NCBI GenBank assembly: GCA_029961685.1 | Contig: JARWKL010000008.1 | Coordinates: forward strand, 3,784,501 to 3,848,500 | Length of the DNA stretch: 64,000 nucleotides | Reading direction: 5' to 3' | Origin: Aristolochia californica | Taxonomy: Eukaryota; Streptophyta; Magnoliopsida; Piperales; Aristolochiaceae | Notes under the pieces: model-generated | The model's input: the letters and a program-made list of their open reading frames with translations, nothing else | Told to the model about the DNA's origin: nothing | Databases searched by the model: none | Program-made: the position numbers and the translations under genes | Shown: piece after piece, positions 1 to 13,300 of the stretch | Position numbering within the stretch: the first letter of the stretch is position 1 | Layout of the letters: each line of letters opens with the position of its first letter

Positions 1-772
1 TTGTTTGCAGTATTTACAAAACTTCTTAGAGCAATCCCGAGCAAAATGACCAAATTCTTTACAATTAAAGCATTAGATAGACTTCATGTGCCTACCCTGA
101 TTTCTCCCCTATGTTGCATAAGCCACAGTAATAGGGGCATCAGTATTAGCCTGATGTTCCATGCTGGTCTGAGTGGCAATACGCTGTTTCGCCCTTAGAA
201 GCTCACTCAAATAGATATCTAGAGACGGTACTGGATGATGATTCATCAAATTGGAACGTGCAATTTCAAACTCAGAACGGAGCTTCATCAAGAATTGATC
301 TCTCTTGCTTGTCTCATGCACGACTTGAACAACAGAGAGATCAGGAACTGGAACATTCTCATAAACAAACTTGGCATATTCGGCCCAAAGGGTTTGAAAC
401 CCAAAATAGTATTCTTCAATGGAGAGGCTTCTCTATGTGAAATGAGCCATCTCATACTCTAATTGAAACTGTAGAGCCGTGCTATTTTGGTTGTAAATCT
501 TGTGAAGGTAATTCCACATATCAGCTGCATTTCTATAGGACCATAGATTAAGAACAAAGTGTAGCTCAACAGAGCCAAGTATCTTGTTCATTACCCTAGC
601 ATCCATGGTTGTCCACTTTGACCAAGCTGCGACATCTCGAGGTGATGGATCACTTCCATCTATATGACCCCATAACTCTTTTCCCATAACAAATAAATAG
701 AATTGAAATGCCCATGTAGTGTAGTTCTTACCCGTGAAACGAATAGGCAAAAAATCTAATTTGTCAGATGAC
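1..772 (-). pseudogene. Copia-A gag (UBN2-type), partial and broken
   Basis: Minus-strand capsid gene of a Ty1/copia retrotransposon that runs off the left edge. The reading frame starts with Met at about 772 and reads through a UBN2-type core (IRFTGKNYTTWAFQFYLF, then SVELHFVLNLWSYRNAADMW). A CCHC zinc knuckle, CFNCKEFGHFARDC, is encoded at 31-72. Two in-frame TAG codons (near 432 and 110) break the frame, so this copy is not competent. Order on the minus strand is LTR (1520-1943), primer site, leader, gag; protease and pol lie outside the window. Family assignment is secure from the gag core plus knuckle. Confidence 0.85.
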
Positions 773-1507
773 ATGATGAAATATAGCAAGCCACGCTGAG
801 ACACAATAATCTGAGGGCAAACCTTACTGAAATGCAAGCCTTGAGTCACCAAAAAATATTGAAACCCACTTTCTGAAAATTGCTGAAAATTGGCTTAAAT
901 CCCCGTGAGTCACCAAACTTTCTGAAAAGAAACTGAAACCCCCTTTGCTGAAAATTGTTTTTTGAGAACAAATGCTAAAACCTCTTCACTAAAAACTCCA
1001 ACTCAGAGTCCAAACTTAGAACGCCAACTCAAAGTCCAAACTCAGAATGCCAACTCTGAGTCCAAACTCAGAACGTCAACTCTGAGTCCAAACTCAACGC
1101 CACCCAACAGCTCAAGTGCGCCAAAAAAAAACATAGAAGCACCACGAAAAAAAAATCTCGGGACGACGGTGTGAGCCGAAGAGGTTCGGTGGTCGTAGTG
1201 CCAAGGCGGTGCCAGAAATAGCACCACGAATTGAATCAAATGTTGTCTGTGGTGATGTGAGCCGAAGAAGTTCGGTGGTTGCAGTGCCAAGGCAATGCCA
1301 GAATTTTACCAAAGAAGTGGCAAAGGTTACCGTCGTCGAAAGTCAGAGTTGATGATGGTGTCAAATGTCACCCGCGAGACGAACCTTAATACAGGGAGTC
1401 CGTCTTTCTGGTTCGTCTAAGAAGAAAACTCCCCCTTCTGTCCCCTTTTGGGAGTAATGGACTGCAACAAATGGTTCTGGAATGGCGATTTCAGGATCGG
1501 CAGGTAA
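773..1507 (-). other. Copia-A untranslated leader with two tandem repeats
   Basis: Leader between the primer-binding site and gag of Copia-A. It has two internal repeats: about four imperfect 28-bp units at 1000-1110 (core AACTCTGAGTCCAAACTCAG), and a pair of roughly 80-bp units at 1170-1310 sharing GTGAGCCGAAGA and GTTCGGTGGT. No coding potential is recognised; short open frames here are repeat-derived. Confidence 0.6.
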
Positions 1508-1519
1508 GCTCTGATACCA
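1508..1519 (-). other. Copia-A primer-binding site (initiator tRNA-Met)
   Basis: The minus strand reads TGGTATCAGAGC directly after the LTR end, the usual site where initiator tRNA-Met primes minus-strand DNA synthesis in plant copia elements. Confidence 0.85.
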
Positions 1520-1943
1520 TGTCAATATTTTCTAGCCCAAGAGTGGTGGTTGGAATAACCAAACTAAGTTGCTGAAGAGAGCAATAACGACCAATAATTT
1601 CCACCAAGAGAAGCTGCTGTGAGCAGCCAAAATAAAGAGTTCCAAGCTCTGAATCTACCAAGAGAAACCTAGTTACTAGAGGAAACAACAACGACCAAGA
1701 AAATCTACCCACTAGGCTCCTAAAACAACCACAACCGAGAGCTCCAAGCTCTGAGACTGACAACCACACTAACACACATGAGAAGTTGAAAACTCGGGAG
1801 CCCCTCTTCCCCTTCCTCTTCTTCTATTTAAACATAGAGTTAGGTTAAGTACAAGACAACCCATGGGCTTAATTACAATCCAACCCAACCCATTAATCCT
1901 TGCTTGTTAACCTATATACATGTAAATATCTAAACAACTAACA
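1520..1943 (-). repeat. Copia-A 5' LTR
   Basis: Bounded by TGTTAG... and ...TTGACA on the minus strand (inverted terminal TG/CA), abutting the primer-binding site. About 424 bp. The outer end is set by the best TG..CA pairing, because the second LTR is outside the window and no target duplication can be checked. Sequence just outside resumes the broken protease region of Copia-B, so Copia-A probably inserted into Copia-B. Confidence 0.7.
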
Positions 1944-3596
1944 TTAATATAATTTCTAACTTATATGAATTCTAAAATATGGTAGCAGAGGAGAGGTCTG
2001 AGAAAAATCCTTCGCATAAAATGTCATATGGTCTGTTGCTCCTGAATCCAGTATCCAAGTACTACCGTCAGCTTCTCTAATAGATCTAAGGAGAACATTA
2101 CCTGGAGTAGAATTTGAACTGTTGGTTGGAATAAGTGAAATATGTGGTTCTACTACAGCCGTCCTCGTACCTTCAGTATTCTCACTTGAATCCGGTGCTT
2201 TTCTAGCCTAGAGTTCATGCCACCAATCAGGATACTCGTGTAGCTGGAAGCAGTTCTTACGAGTATGCTTCGCATTTCCATAGTAAGAGCATCTGGTTCC
2301 ATCATTTTTTTGAAGGACTCATGATTTGGAGGCAGAACCATATTTGTTACCATGCAGAGAGATAGACCTAGAGTGTGTCGGAGGGTGCGAACCATATTTG
2401 ACGCTTTTAGATGCCAGAATTGCTCCTGGAGAATCATTGGAACAACCAGTCGTCATCACGGCTTGACGAACAACCTCTCTACGGACGTGACCAAAGGCTT
2501 GATTCACCATTGGAAAAGGTTGTATTTGGAGAACAACACTCTGGATATGATCTAGGAGATCATCGAGACAATCCTAGAATATGTATACCCTCTTTTCTTG
2601 AATCTAGGTATTATATTGTTGTATATTGGCTGGGCACTCCATCGGATTTGGTCGGCGGAAGTCTATTTCACGCCAGAGGCCTTGGAGATTATTGTAGAAT
2701 ATTTCAAGAGAACCACTAGAATGTTTGAGACGTGTCACACATCTTCGGAGATCATACACCTAAGAGGTGTCACTGCCATCAAAGTATGTTATAGCAATGA
2801 CATCCCAGACCATCTTGGCTGTTGGAAATCGAATGAAGTTGCTGATGAGGGACGAATCCATGAAGTTAATTAACCATCATTTGACAATAGCATTGTCTGT
2901 GCGTCATCGTTGAAACGTAGGATCCGTATGAGGAGGTTGAGGGATATCGACATTCAAATATCCCAGTTTGTCTTTGCCTGAGATATACATCTCAACAAAC
3001 TGGGACCAGAGTGCATAGTTGGTGCAATCTAACTTGATTCCAATCGGTACAGTAATATCGGTGGTTTGGGTCGGGGCTGAAGCTTTGCTCCAAGCTTCAG
3101 TCATTCTCGTGGTCAACTCGGCAAGGGCAGAAGAAGACAAATATTCACTAGACTGGAAGTTTGTATTGGCCATGGATGAAGACACAATTTTGGTCTGAGT
3201 CGAGTCTTGGTCCGAGTCTGATCCGAGTACTCATCGTCCCCACAACATTGGTTCCTGAACAGTGTGAGATGGGAGGTTTCAGAGACAGGAAGAGACTTCG
3301 ACAAGGCCTTAGAGAGCGACCCGAATGCGGTGAGCCAATTGGATTGTGGTTTCTCGCTTGGTCCGTCGTTCGCTGGAGAAGATTTCAGCCCTCTTGCCTT
3401 CTACGATTGCGGTGTAGGAAAACTTCTCGCCCGGTCCATCGTTCGCCGGAGAAAATTTCAACCCACTCTCCTTCTACCGATGCGGGGTAGGAAGACGAGG
3501 GGTTTCAGATCACTCGTCTCCCAGTTCCTTGCGTCATCCCTGAACGGGAACTTGACTCTCGCAGTCGTTGAACTGGTTAATCTAGCTCTGATACCA
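1944..3596 (-). pseudogene. Copia-B gag and protease start, broken and truncated
   Basis: Minus-strand copia fragment. Gag begins near 3185 (core IGIKLDCTNYALWSQFVEMY), followed by heavily frameshifted capsid. A zinc-knuckle remnant CSYYGNAKHTRKNC (second Cys changed to Tyr) lies near 2260-2310. The aspartic protease start WILDSGATDHMTF lies near 2011-2061, with the catalytic D-S-G kept. The element stops abruptly at about 1950, where the Copia-A LTR begins. The primer-binding site is at 3585-3596. Not functional: multiple stops and no integrase, RT or RNase H in the window. Confidence 0.8.
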
Positions 3597-3802
3597 TGTA
3601 AACTGGTAAAATCTTTCTTATTCATTTCAATACAATTACATCAGTATTTATATACACATTACAGTTAATGTTTAACTAGGCTCTTGGATAATCTCCGGAG
3701 CCGTAGTTACAGAGGACTTCTTCCTCTGTTTTTACGAATCTGGGAGACTGCTCCAAAGGAAGAAGTCCTCCTCTTGAGGAACTCACGCCAACATTTTCTA
3801 CA
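3597..3802 (-). repeat. Copia-B 5' LTR (short)
   Basis: Starts TGTAAACTGG on the + strand immediately after GCTCTGATACCA (primer-binding site on the minus strand). Best TG..CA closure is ...TTTCTACA near 3802, giving a short LTR of about 206 bp. The interior has paired AAGAAGTCCTC-like blocks. The outer boundary is uncertain because the element's other end is missing. Confidence 0.55.
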
Positions 3803-4373
3803 CAACTATGAGGAAACAACTCCATCCAACAAAATACCTCTTCAATTTCAGGTACATTAATAAGAAAATGATATCATTTTAAAAGATAATTATTGGATAC
3901 TCCTATGCTTGTATCAATAAATTTACCTTAATTTACATCACCTAGTCTTACCCCACTCATATAATTCAAATGACATCATCAATTATTGCCGTGGGTGCCT
4001 CGCGACATGGTGGTGGTGTGACGCTAGCATTCTTTTCGTTTCCAAGTCGTTTCCAAGTCGTTTCCAAGTCCCACTACACTCCCCCCTCTGTCAGAAATTG
4101 GAAATATGACCGTTGATACACGCCTCGAGTTTTAAACAAATCCTTTTGTCTACCCACAAAAGCAAAGTACCGCTTTCCACTCGTACGCCCCTCCAACTAC
4201 ACACTACAAGTACATTCATACGATACTTTTCCCTTCATACGGCCCTTCCTGCTCCACCGTTTCCCATATCGAATCTCTTATCATTCGTTTATTCGATTTT
4301 TTAGGCTTTCTGAACCTCTCTCTCCCTCGATCTACACGACTAATAGAACTTTCGAATTTTGGGTTAATCCACC
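3803..4373 (+). promoter_or_regulatory. Upstream region and 5' leader of the BIG BROTHER-related gene
   Basis: No coding sequence. Contains three perfect 11-bp units CGTTTCCAAGT at 4037-4069 and pyrimidine-rich stretches (4240-4335) of the kind common around plant transcription starts. A TATA box cannot be chosen with confidence. The start codon sits in a strong context (ACCATGG at 4371-4377). An LTR (Copia-B) lies about 570 bp upstream of the start codon. Confidence 0.4.
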
Positions 4374-7300
4374 ATGGAGAACTCGAAAGGAGTCCCCGGC
4401 GGCGGCGGTGAGAAAACAATCGATGAGAACACTGTTTCACAACACGAGCCCGAAACCGGATCTAGTGAAGAGTCTCGGCCGCCTTCCAGAACACCCTTTA
4501 CGAGCCTTAGCCAGGTCGATTCCGATCTTGCCCTTGCACGAACGCTTCAAGAACAGGTCTGCCAGGACTGCGGTGGTTTTATAATTAGCTTCGTTTGTGG
4601 TTTCTTTAATTGTATTTTGCTTTTTTCTCCTTTTTTTTTGACGCGAGAGGTTTACGCGAGCTGATCGAATTGGGGTTATATTCTGGATCAGGAAAGGGCG
4701 TATATGATGCTGAGAATGACCGGAGAGGTGAGCGACTACGGAAGTTCCGACAGTGGGAGCTTTGTGTATGAAGATGATGAGGCGGAGGGTGAGCAAGATG
4801 AGAACGGGGAAGCTGAGAGTGACGGTGGCGAGGATGCCTTCGATGCTCTTGCGAGGAGTGCAGAATCGGAGGACATGGGGTTACATATCGATCCCTCGGC
4901 GTTTGATAGTGATGAAGCTTATGCAAGAGCTCTTCAGGATGCAGAGGAGAGGGAAGTGGCCGTGCACTTGATGGCCCTAACAGGAATAAATGATTGTGAG
5001 TGATTAGTTATTTGCGATTATTTTTTTATTATTAGTTTTTTGTGTTGGAGTTTTTTTATCTGAATTTGAAGGTGTTTGTCATTTATGTTTTTAGGGCATG
5101 CAGAGGGTCCAGATGCAGAGCATGACAGTAATTCACCGGTATTATACTTGTAGTTACTAAATTGGTTCCTTATATTGCTTCTATCAGTTAGTGCGTACAT
5201 TCCTGCTTAGAATGGAATCGAGGAAAATGGTTTGAGGCATCCATGTATCTGTGTTTCACATAGAATGTTTCATCGTTGTATTATGGATCAGATTGTGGCG
5301 TGGGACCATAAATAATATTATAGTAGAAAAATCCATATAATAGTAGGTACAGGACAACTGTATTATGGAACAGATTGTGGCGTGGGACCATAAATAATAT
5401 TATAGTAGAAAAATCCATATAATAGTAGGTACAGGACAACTGTATTATGGAACAGGGATTGCATTTCTTCAACTTCTTTGAAATTGTCATTAGAAGGACA
5501 TCTGAGTTTGTAAAGCTAGTATGTGGTTTGATAGTTCTGTTAGGGGATAATTGTATCTTTTACGAGGGACTATGACATTTCACATGGGATATACTGCATA
5601 TTGCAGAGGTATGAGTCCGTGGTTTGGCTAGTCATTTTGAGGATACCCTAACATGTATGATGTATCCATAGGGTAAAGTGGGTGGGAGTGGAATATTTTA
5701 AAAAACCCTTTAGTTGTCTTCTCCTTGTCTCTCTTAGCAACTAATAATCCTCTTGATTGAATTTTGCTATCAGCATTTTTTTTAGGAAGGTGATGATTTC
5801 ATTAGGGCCAAACGCCACAACTAACAAAGAACATTAGAAGGGAAGGTCAAATACAATAAGAAATTGTAGCCCAGCCCCTCATTTTCTAACTTATCTACCC
5901 GAAAGTTGGTAGATAGATTGACATGATACCAAGAAAAGTTACAATTAGAACAAGAGGCTGAATATCTTCTCTAGAGTGGTCTAGTGCCTCCAGGGAGGCT
6001 TCTTCAACTTTTTGTACCAACTAATCATAGAAAAGTAGTTACTCCCACATCCAATTGCTCAGAAAAGCAGTTGTGGTAGGTTTGCAGGCCATGGCGAACC
6101 GCTTGGATTTTGGTGGTTGTTGAATTCCTAGTGGCCTCGCACAAAATTGAAGGATAGTTCCCTTATGATTCCTGAAGACCCCCAATCCTCGCTGGTCTAG
6201 GTTTGCCTTTAGAGGAAGCATCAAAGTTTAATTTGATTCTTGCTGCTTCAGGGGCTTCAAATAAAAAATGGCTGGCTGTTTGACAATTGAGTTGTTGGAG
6301 ATCAGCTTCCAATTATTCCCTATTTGCCCCTTGATGGCTCTTTGAACTCCTTGAGCTAGCAAGCCTAGGTAGCCTGCTGATTAATGTCCTCAAACAGTCT
6401 TTCCAGACAGCAAAATGTTACTGGTTTTTTTCATTCTAGATGACCCAAGGCACTGAGATGAGGCAAATTTTCCATAGGATGTCGGGCATTTTGGGAATCT
6501 GGATAACTTCTTATTTGCGTGATAAACATCTGGAATGTTTCTGGGAAACAACGTTGCAGATCAATTCTGTTCAAGACAGCGTTCCAAATGACACTGCAAT
6601 GGACCAGAAGATGATCAATGGACTCATTTTCTAGCTGACATGAGTATACCGGTGGTTGTTGAGTGAGACTCCCCTTCTAGATAGCTGATCAAAATTGAGG
6701 ATTTTGCCACGTAATGCACTCCAAGTGAAGAATTTGTCTTTTGGAATTTGTCTTTAGAATTTGTCTTTAGTGCCATCCAAAGTCCATGCCCTGATAGCAG
6801 GGTGAGGTTGGTTGTCATTGCGTTGCTGATTTTGATACCCACAAGCAACCTTGTAGCTGCCATAACTAGAGAACTCCCATACAAGAACATTTTTCCCTTC
6901 AGGAAGGAGGAAGTGAGAGTTAAGTCTGGTCATTAGGGTGCAAAAATCCACAACTTACTCATCTTGCAAGTTCCTGCGAAGGTTAACTTGCCAGTTGGTG
7001 TGGTGTTGATCGTCACAACTGAAGTGATTTGTCACTCAGCTATTAGGATAATCTACGATGGAGAAGAGGTGAGGAAAGGTGTCTTTGAGAGGTTCACTAC
7101 CAATCCACTTATCGGTCTAGAAGCTAATCAATTGCCCATTGCCAACATGCATTTTGGTGTGATCCTTTAGCTTGCTAGTCATTAGGGTATTTTTTTTCCA
7201 GATTGGAGCGAGTTTACGGCGGGGAAAATCATCAGGCCACTTCTTATCATCCAATGGACTTAAACTTCTAGCCACAATCTTTCTCCATGTAGCCTCCTTA

Positions 7301-10300
7301 TCTATCATGAATTTCTAGATCCAGTTCAGTAGGAGATCGTCATTCATAACTTTGAGATTCTTAACTCGCAGCCCACCTTCTTTCTTTGACTACCAAACAC
7401 TGCTCCACTTAACCAAGTGGAACTTTGAATCCTTTCTCCTTGTCCCTCCAAAGGAAGTGCTTTTGAATTTTCTTGAGCCTAGAGATGATACTTGCAGGAC
7501 CATGAATGAAGGAAAGATAATAGGATGTATTCCAACCATGACCAAGTTAAGAAAAACCAACCTGCCCACCTTGGATAATAATTTCCCCTTCCAGGATGAC
7601 AATCTATTCTCCATCCACTCAATGATTGGTTTTCAGAGCCTCTTGTTCCTCTTGTGAAAAACAACAAGCTCAACTAGGTTGATGGAAAGCAAGAAGACTT
7701 GCATCCTAGTATTTCTTCCCATTCCGCCAGCTTCTCATCCTAAATGTTGATTCCATATACGGTGGTTTTGCTCAGCTGATTTTTACCCTTAGAAAGTCTC
7801 AAACACTCCCAGCAGTGCCTTTAATCTTCTTAGTTGTCCATTGTCTGCTTGATACAATCAAATGTGTCATCCGCAAATTGGAAGAAGGGGATATCAATGG
7901 CAGCTTCTGTGGCAATGGATCTGATCCATCCCATCTCTTTGACTTTGTAGAGTAGGGAGGAAAGAGATTCCACAATGATATTGAAGAGAAGAGGTAAAAG
8001 GTGTCCCTTTTGCTAAATACCCCAGGATCACTTGTAGTGTCCATGGGCCCTCCCATTGATTATTGAGAAGGAGGTAGAGGAGATGCATTGACTCATCCCG
8101 TCACCTTCACCGTCACCTTCACCTTAATTTGGCATTGTGTGGAAAAATGGGGTGGTCCAGTCATCTTCTTTGAGCCATTTGTATTGGGCTGTCTGCTTCC
8201 ATTTAATTCTGTCTTTGTGAGTGATTTTGTTCAATTCAGTTTTACATTCTGCGGTTCTTGAGAATTCTTCCTAGTTGAGTTGTCCCAACTCCTCAGCCAT
8301 GTCCAAAGATTTAACAAGGATAACTGGCTCCACCTTGTCGGCGTTGAACTTATCTTTCTCAGACTTGGCCCATTCTTTAGCTTTCATTTTCAGAAGCTTG
8401 AGCTTTTGATTGAACCTCCAACAAGTAAGCTCCTCAATATTTAAGCTTTTGCCACCATTCTTCCACCAAGGTGCCTAAGTTCTCATGTGATAGAAGGAAC
8501 GAAGAATGATAGAACACCAAAATCAATTGTTGATATTTTTCTCTCCGATTGAATCTGTTTACATGATGAGGTATTTATACAGTACAGAGTGTATTCTAGA
8601 CTCTTCTGGAATACATGGCAGAGAAGACAATATTCTAGACTCTTCTAGGAATACATGACTCGTTGACACCTTCTGAATTCTTCTGGAGGAGCTGCTACGG
8701 TGGAGAGTTGAGTGTTGCTGAGTTGACCTGGAGATGACTTACTTTGTGCTATTGAGGTGGAAGTCTTCTTATTGCTGATACCCCCGGGCGAGCCCAGCAG
8801 GCCTGGGAGGACTGTGAGGCTCGATCTGAGTGTGCAAAATCTGGTGATGGATAGGGGCTTGGTAAAGACATCTGCAATCTGATCTTTACTGGAAAGGAAG
8901 GAAACTTGAATAGTCTTGTTATGGACACGATCACGAACAAAATGATAATCAATGTCGACATGCTTGGCTCGAGAATGCATCACAGGATTCACAGATAAGT
9001 AAGTGGCCCCCAAATTATCACAATATAGAATGGGTGGCTGAGATAAGTAGATTCCCAATTCAGACAATAAGGATTGGACCCAAACTAGTTCACACGTAGC
9101 ATGAGCCAAGGCCTTGTATTCAGCCTCTGTGCTGGACCGAGCGATAGTAGTTTGTTTTTTTGAACTCCAGCAGATGAGATTTGTGCCATAGAATAAACAA
9201 TAGCCACTAGTAGATTTTCGGTCGTCGGGGCAGCCAGCCCAGTCGGCATCAGAGAAGGCAGCCAGAACAGGGGCCGGAGAAGAAGTGAGAGTCAGACCAT
9301 AATCCAGAGTCTGTTTCAAATACTGTATGATCCGTTTCACGGATTGCCAATGAGAAAGACAAGGAGCATGCATAAATTGACAGGCCCGATTGACTAAGAA
9401 GGCTAAATCAGGTCGAGTGAAGAGAAGATATTGGAGGCTTCCACCACACTCCTATACAGAGAAGGATCTTCCATAGATGTAGAATCAAAAGCAAAAAGTT
9501 TAGTGGAGGGAGACATAGCAGTGCCAACAGGATTACAATTAGCCATATTGGTCTTGTGTAGTAAATCAAGGATATATTTCCGTTGGGACAGAAAAATCCC
9601 ATTCGGAGTTCTGTGACACTCAATACCCAGGAAATAATGAAGATCACCAAGATCTTTGACGGGAAAATCAACACTGAGCAATTGAACAAGTTGAGTAATG
9701 GTAAAACTATCAGAGCCAGTAAGGAGAATGTCATCAACATAAACTAAAAGATACAAGACAATAGACTGATGGCGGTAGATGAATAAAGAAGTGTCAGATT
9801 TGGAGATGACAAAGCCAAATTCAAGGAGTTTGCTGCTCAGACGAGCATACCACGCACGAGGGGCCTGTTTAAGGCCGTAGAGAGCACGATTGAGCTTGCA
9901 GACATAAGTGGGAAATTGAGGGTGAACAAAGCCACTTGGCTGAGACATAAATACCGTTTCATCCAACGTGCCATGAAGAAAAGCATTTTGAATATCTAAT
10001 TGATGAACCGACCAACTGTTAGAGAGGGCAATGGAAAGAACGAACCTGATGGTTGTTGGTTTGACAACTGGACTGAAAGTCTCAGAACAGTCCAAGCCCT
10101 CTAGTTGACTGTAGCCCTTGGCAACAAGTCGCGCTTTTCGCCGCTCGGCCGAGCCATTTGAGAGGTATTTTGTTTTGAAGATCCAGGGGCAACCCACAAC
10201 ATGCTGAGAGGGGGAGGGAGGAACTAAGGTTCAGGTATTGTTGGAGAGAAGGGCTTCGAATTCGAGTTGCATCGCACAATGCCATTCCGGGTATTTTGAA

Positions 10301-13300
10301 GCTTCAGTGACAGAGGAGGGTTCATCGGGAGTGACACGGGATGTGAGGAGGGCTTGAGGGGTTGGCCAGGCAAGGGTACCGTCGGTCCTAATTTTGGATT
10401 TGGATCGGGTTTGCATGGGATGAGGACGGAAAATGGTGGAAGGGGAGATGACGGAAGACTCGGGAAGTACAGGCTCACGAGGGGGAGATGAGGGTAGTGG
10501 TAAGAGTGGGGAAGGGGGTCTAGTGGGTGGGGTCAGAGGCGGAGGGGAAGGTGCAGTGGAACCAGGGGAGGAAAGAGGAGTAATAGGATCGGGGATGGTA
10601 GTGGTAGAGGGTTGTAGAGGGAGAGACGGGGAGGGCAGAGGAGTCGTTAATGGAGGAGAGGGGAGGGATGGGGAGGATTGAAAGGGAAAAACAGTTTCAT
10701 CAAACAGAACATCACGGGAGACATACATACGAGAGGTAGGGATGTGATAACATAAGTAGCCATGATGATTGGGGCTGTAACCAAGAAAGACATAAGGAAG
10801 AGACCGATAATCCATTTTGTGCCGATTATAAGGACGAAGATTAGGCCAACAGAGGCAGCCAAAAGTTTTCAAGAAATTGTAATTGGGCTGACGGTTCCAC
10901 AATTTTTCAAAGGGAGATTTGTGATCTAACACCAAAGTGGGTAAGCGATTAATTAGGTAGGCAGCAGTAAGGAAGGCATCAGACCAATATTTCTGAGGGG
11001 TGAAGGAATGGGCAAGAAGAGCAAGACCGGTTTCGACAATGTGTCGATGTTTCCTCTCAACAGAACCATTTTGAGAGTAGGTATAAGGACAAGCCAAACG
11101 ATGAGAAATTCCAAGAGACTGTAGTACAGTATGAAGGGAACGAAATTCGCCACCCCAATCAGATTGTAGGGCACGTATTTTGGTATGAAGTAAATTTTCG
11201 ACTTGAGACTTGAAGGATAAAAATACATTAACGACATCGGATTTACACTGTAATGGAAAAATCCACGTAAATCGACTGTAATCATCAACAAAAGAGAGGT
11301 AGTATCGAAAACCACCCCTAGACACAGTGGGGGCAGGACCCCATACATCAGCAAACAAAAGTTGGAGAGGGGCAGTGGTCCAAGACGGAGAGGATGAATA
11401 CGGTAGTTGATGAAGTTTAGCCTGACAGCAGGAAGAGCATAACCCAGGTTGTGGAGAGCGCTTGACTGGTAGAGAGAGTTTGGAGATGATGCGGTGGACT
11501 AATTGCATAGTGGGATGACCCAAACGAGCGTGCCATTGGAATGGAGAGACTCTGGACCCAGTATGAGCTTGATAGGAAGAGACGGCGGGAGGGAAGACAT
11601 ACAAGCCTTGACTAGTAGGACCTCGCAGAAGTGTTTTCTTGGTACGACAATCCTTCACAAAGAAACAAGATGAATGAAATTCAAAACATACAGAATTATC
11701 TTCACAAAAATTTCTAACAAAAATTAAATTCTTAGAAATAGACGGAACATGATAAAGTTGAGGAAGGAGAAGATTGCCAGAAGTGGAAGGAAGAACAGAG
11801 CTGCCAACGTGGTGAATTGGAAGAGAATTACCATCACCAACACGAACTTGATCATCGCCTTTATACTCAGTAGGATTGATGGATAAGTTGGAAAAATTAT
11901 GAGTAAAGTGATTAGTCGCGACCGAGTCAGGATACCAGTTATGGTCAACAGGAGGACCAGGAGTAGGGGAGGGAGGAGTGTGAGAAAAAGGGGCAGAAGT
12001 GAGATGGGCGGCTAAGGAAGGAGGGGGGGCGCCTGATAGGAATGATCAAACCGGTGGTAGCATTGAAGGGCCATATGGCCGGGACGGTGACAAATTTGAC
12101 AAGGAGGGCGATTTGAGGAAAAAGGGGAAGAAGGGGCTCGATCGCCGAAGCGACCACGCCCACGACTACAGGAGCCCCCTCTGCCACGATACCCTTGCCT
12201 GTCGAAACCCCTGCCTCTAGTGCTGGGGTTCGATGGAAGAGAGGCAGTGGCATTCGCCGAAAATTTGGGGGAGACCGGGAGGAGGGTTTGGTGATGGAGG
12301 AGTCGATTTGTGGTTGTAGACTTGGGAGGGAGAAAGAGGATCGAGACGGGTTGTGAGGGAGGTCACGACTGAATCGAAATTGGTTTCGAGACCAGCGAGC
12401 AGGTAGGCGATGAAATCCGAGGAGGAGAGGACCTTGCCTGCCGCCACGAGCGTATCGTGAACGATTTTAGCTTTTTGATAATAGTCGGTGATGGAATCCG
12501 ACCCTTTTTTCAATGTCGTGAGTTGGTATTGCAGGTGCATCACACGAACTTGGGATTTGGAGGCAAAGAGGTTTTCGAGGATGAGCCAGATTTCTCTGGA
12601 GGTCGAGGCTTCGACGACATGGGCGATGAGGGGCTCGGTGAGGGAAGAAATGAGGACGACATGAGGGCTTGATCGTGTTGTTTCCAGATGGAATAGGGGG
12701 AAGGGTGATCTGTGGGGGTGTCGTCGAGAGGTTTGGGGGCAACGATGGAACTGTCAATGTAGCCGAAAGCATTCTAATTGTGGAGGTAAGGCATGAGTTG
12801 AGCCTTCCATAGCAGATAGTTTTCGTGATTGAGTTTGACAATGAGGAAATGAGAGGGAGAATGTGGGGAGGTTTGGGAATTCAGCCATGGGTGAAGACGG
12901 ACGTGAGTCCTTACACGGCTCTGGATACCATGATAGAAGGAACGAAGAATGATAGAACACCAAAATCAATTGTTGATATTTTTCTCTCCGATTGAATCTG
13001 TTTACATGATGAGGTATTTATACATTACAGAGTGTATTCTAGACTCTTCTGGAATACATGGCAGAGAAGACAGTATTCTAGACTCTTCTAGGAATACATG
13101 ACTCGTTGACACCTTCTAGATTCTTCTGGAGGAGCTGCTGAGGTGGAGAGCTAAGTGTTGCTGATTTAGCCTGGAGATGATTTACTCTGTGCTGCTGAGG
13201 TGGAAGTCTTCTTATTGCTGATATCATGGAGGGTCCAAACATTTTCCAATTTGATTGGTACAAATTCCTAGTCCCTAGTCCCTAGTCCCCCTTGTTTGTT

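Larger units (their letters stand above)
8488..13223 (-). mobile_element. Copia-C: near-complete Ty1/copia retrotransposon with TA..CA termini
   Basis: 4,736 bp on the minus strand, with 293-bp LTRs at both ends, TCATG duplications, a primer-binding site next to the right LTR (TGGTATCCAGAGCC, one extra C against the usual TGGTATCAGAGCC), and a purine-rich tract at 8781-8800 next to the left LTR. Order on the minus strand is gag, protease, integrase, RT, RNase H, which defines copia. Read on its own strand each LTR begins TATCAG and ends CTATCA, so termini are TA..CA rather than TG..CA. By-eye LTR comparison gives about 15 differences in 293 bp. At least one nonsense and one frameshift break pol, so it is inactive. 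It sits inside LINE-1 within the BIG BROTHER-related intron 3. Confidence 0.92.

Noticed and set aside
4437..4926. Minus-strand frames of 106-119 codons
   Set aside because: They are antisense to exons 1-2 of the RING gene; low-complexity His/Pro/Arg mirrors the acidic coding stretch.
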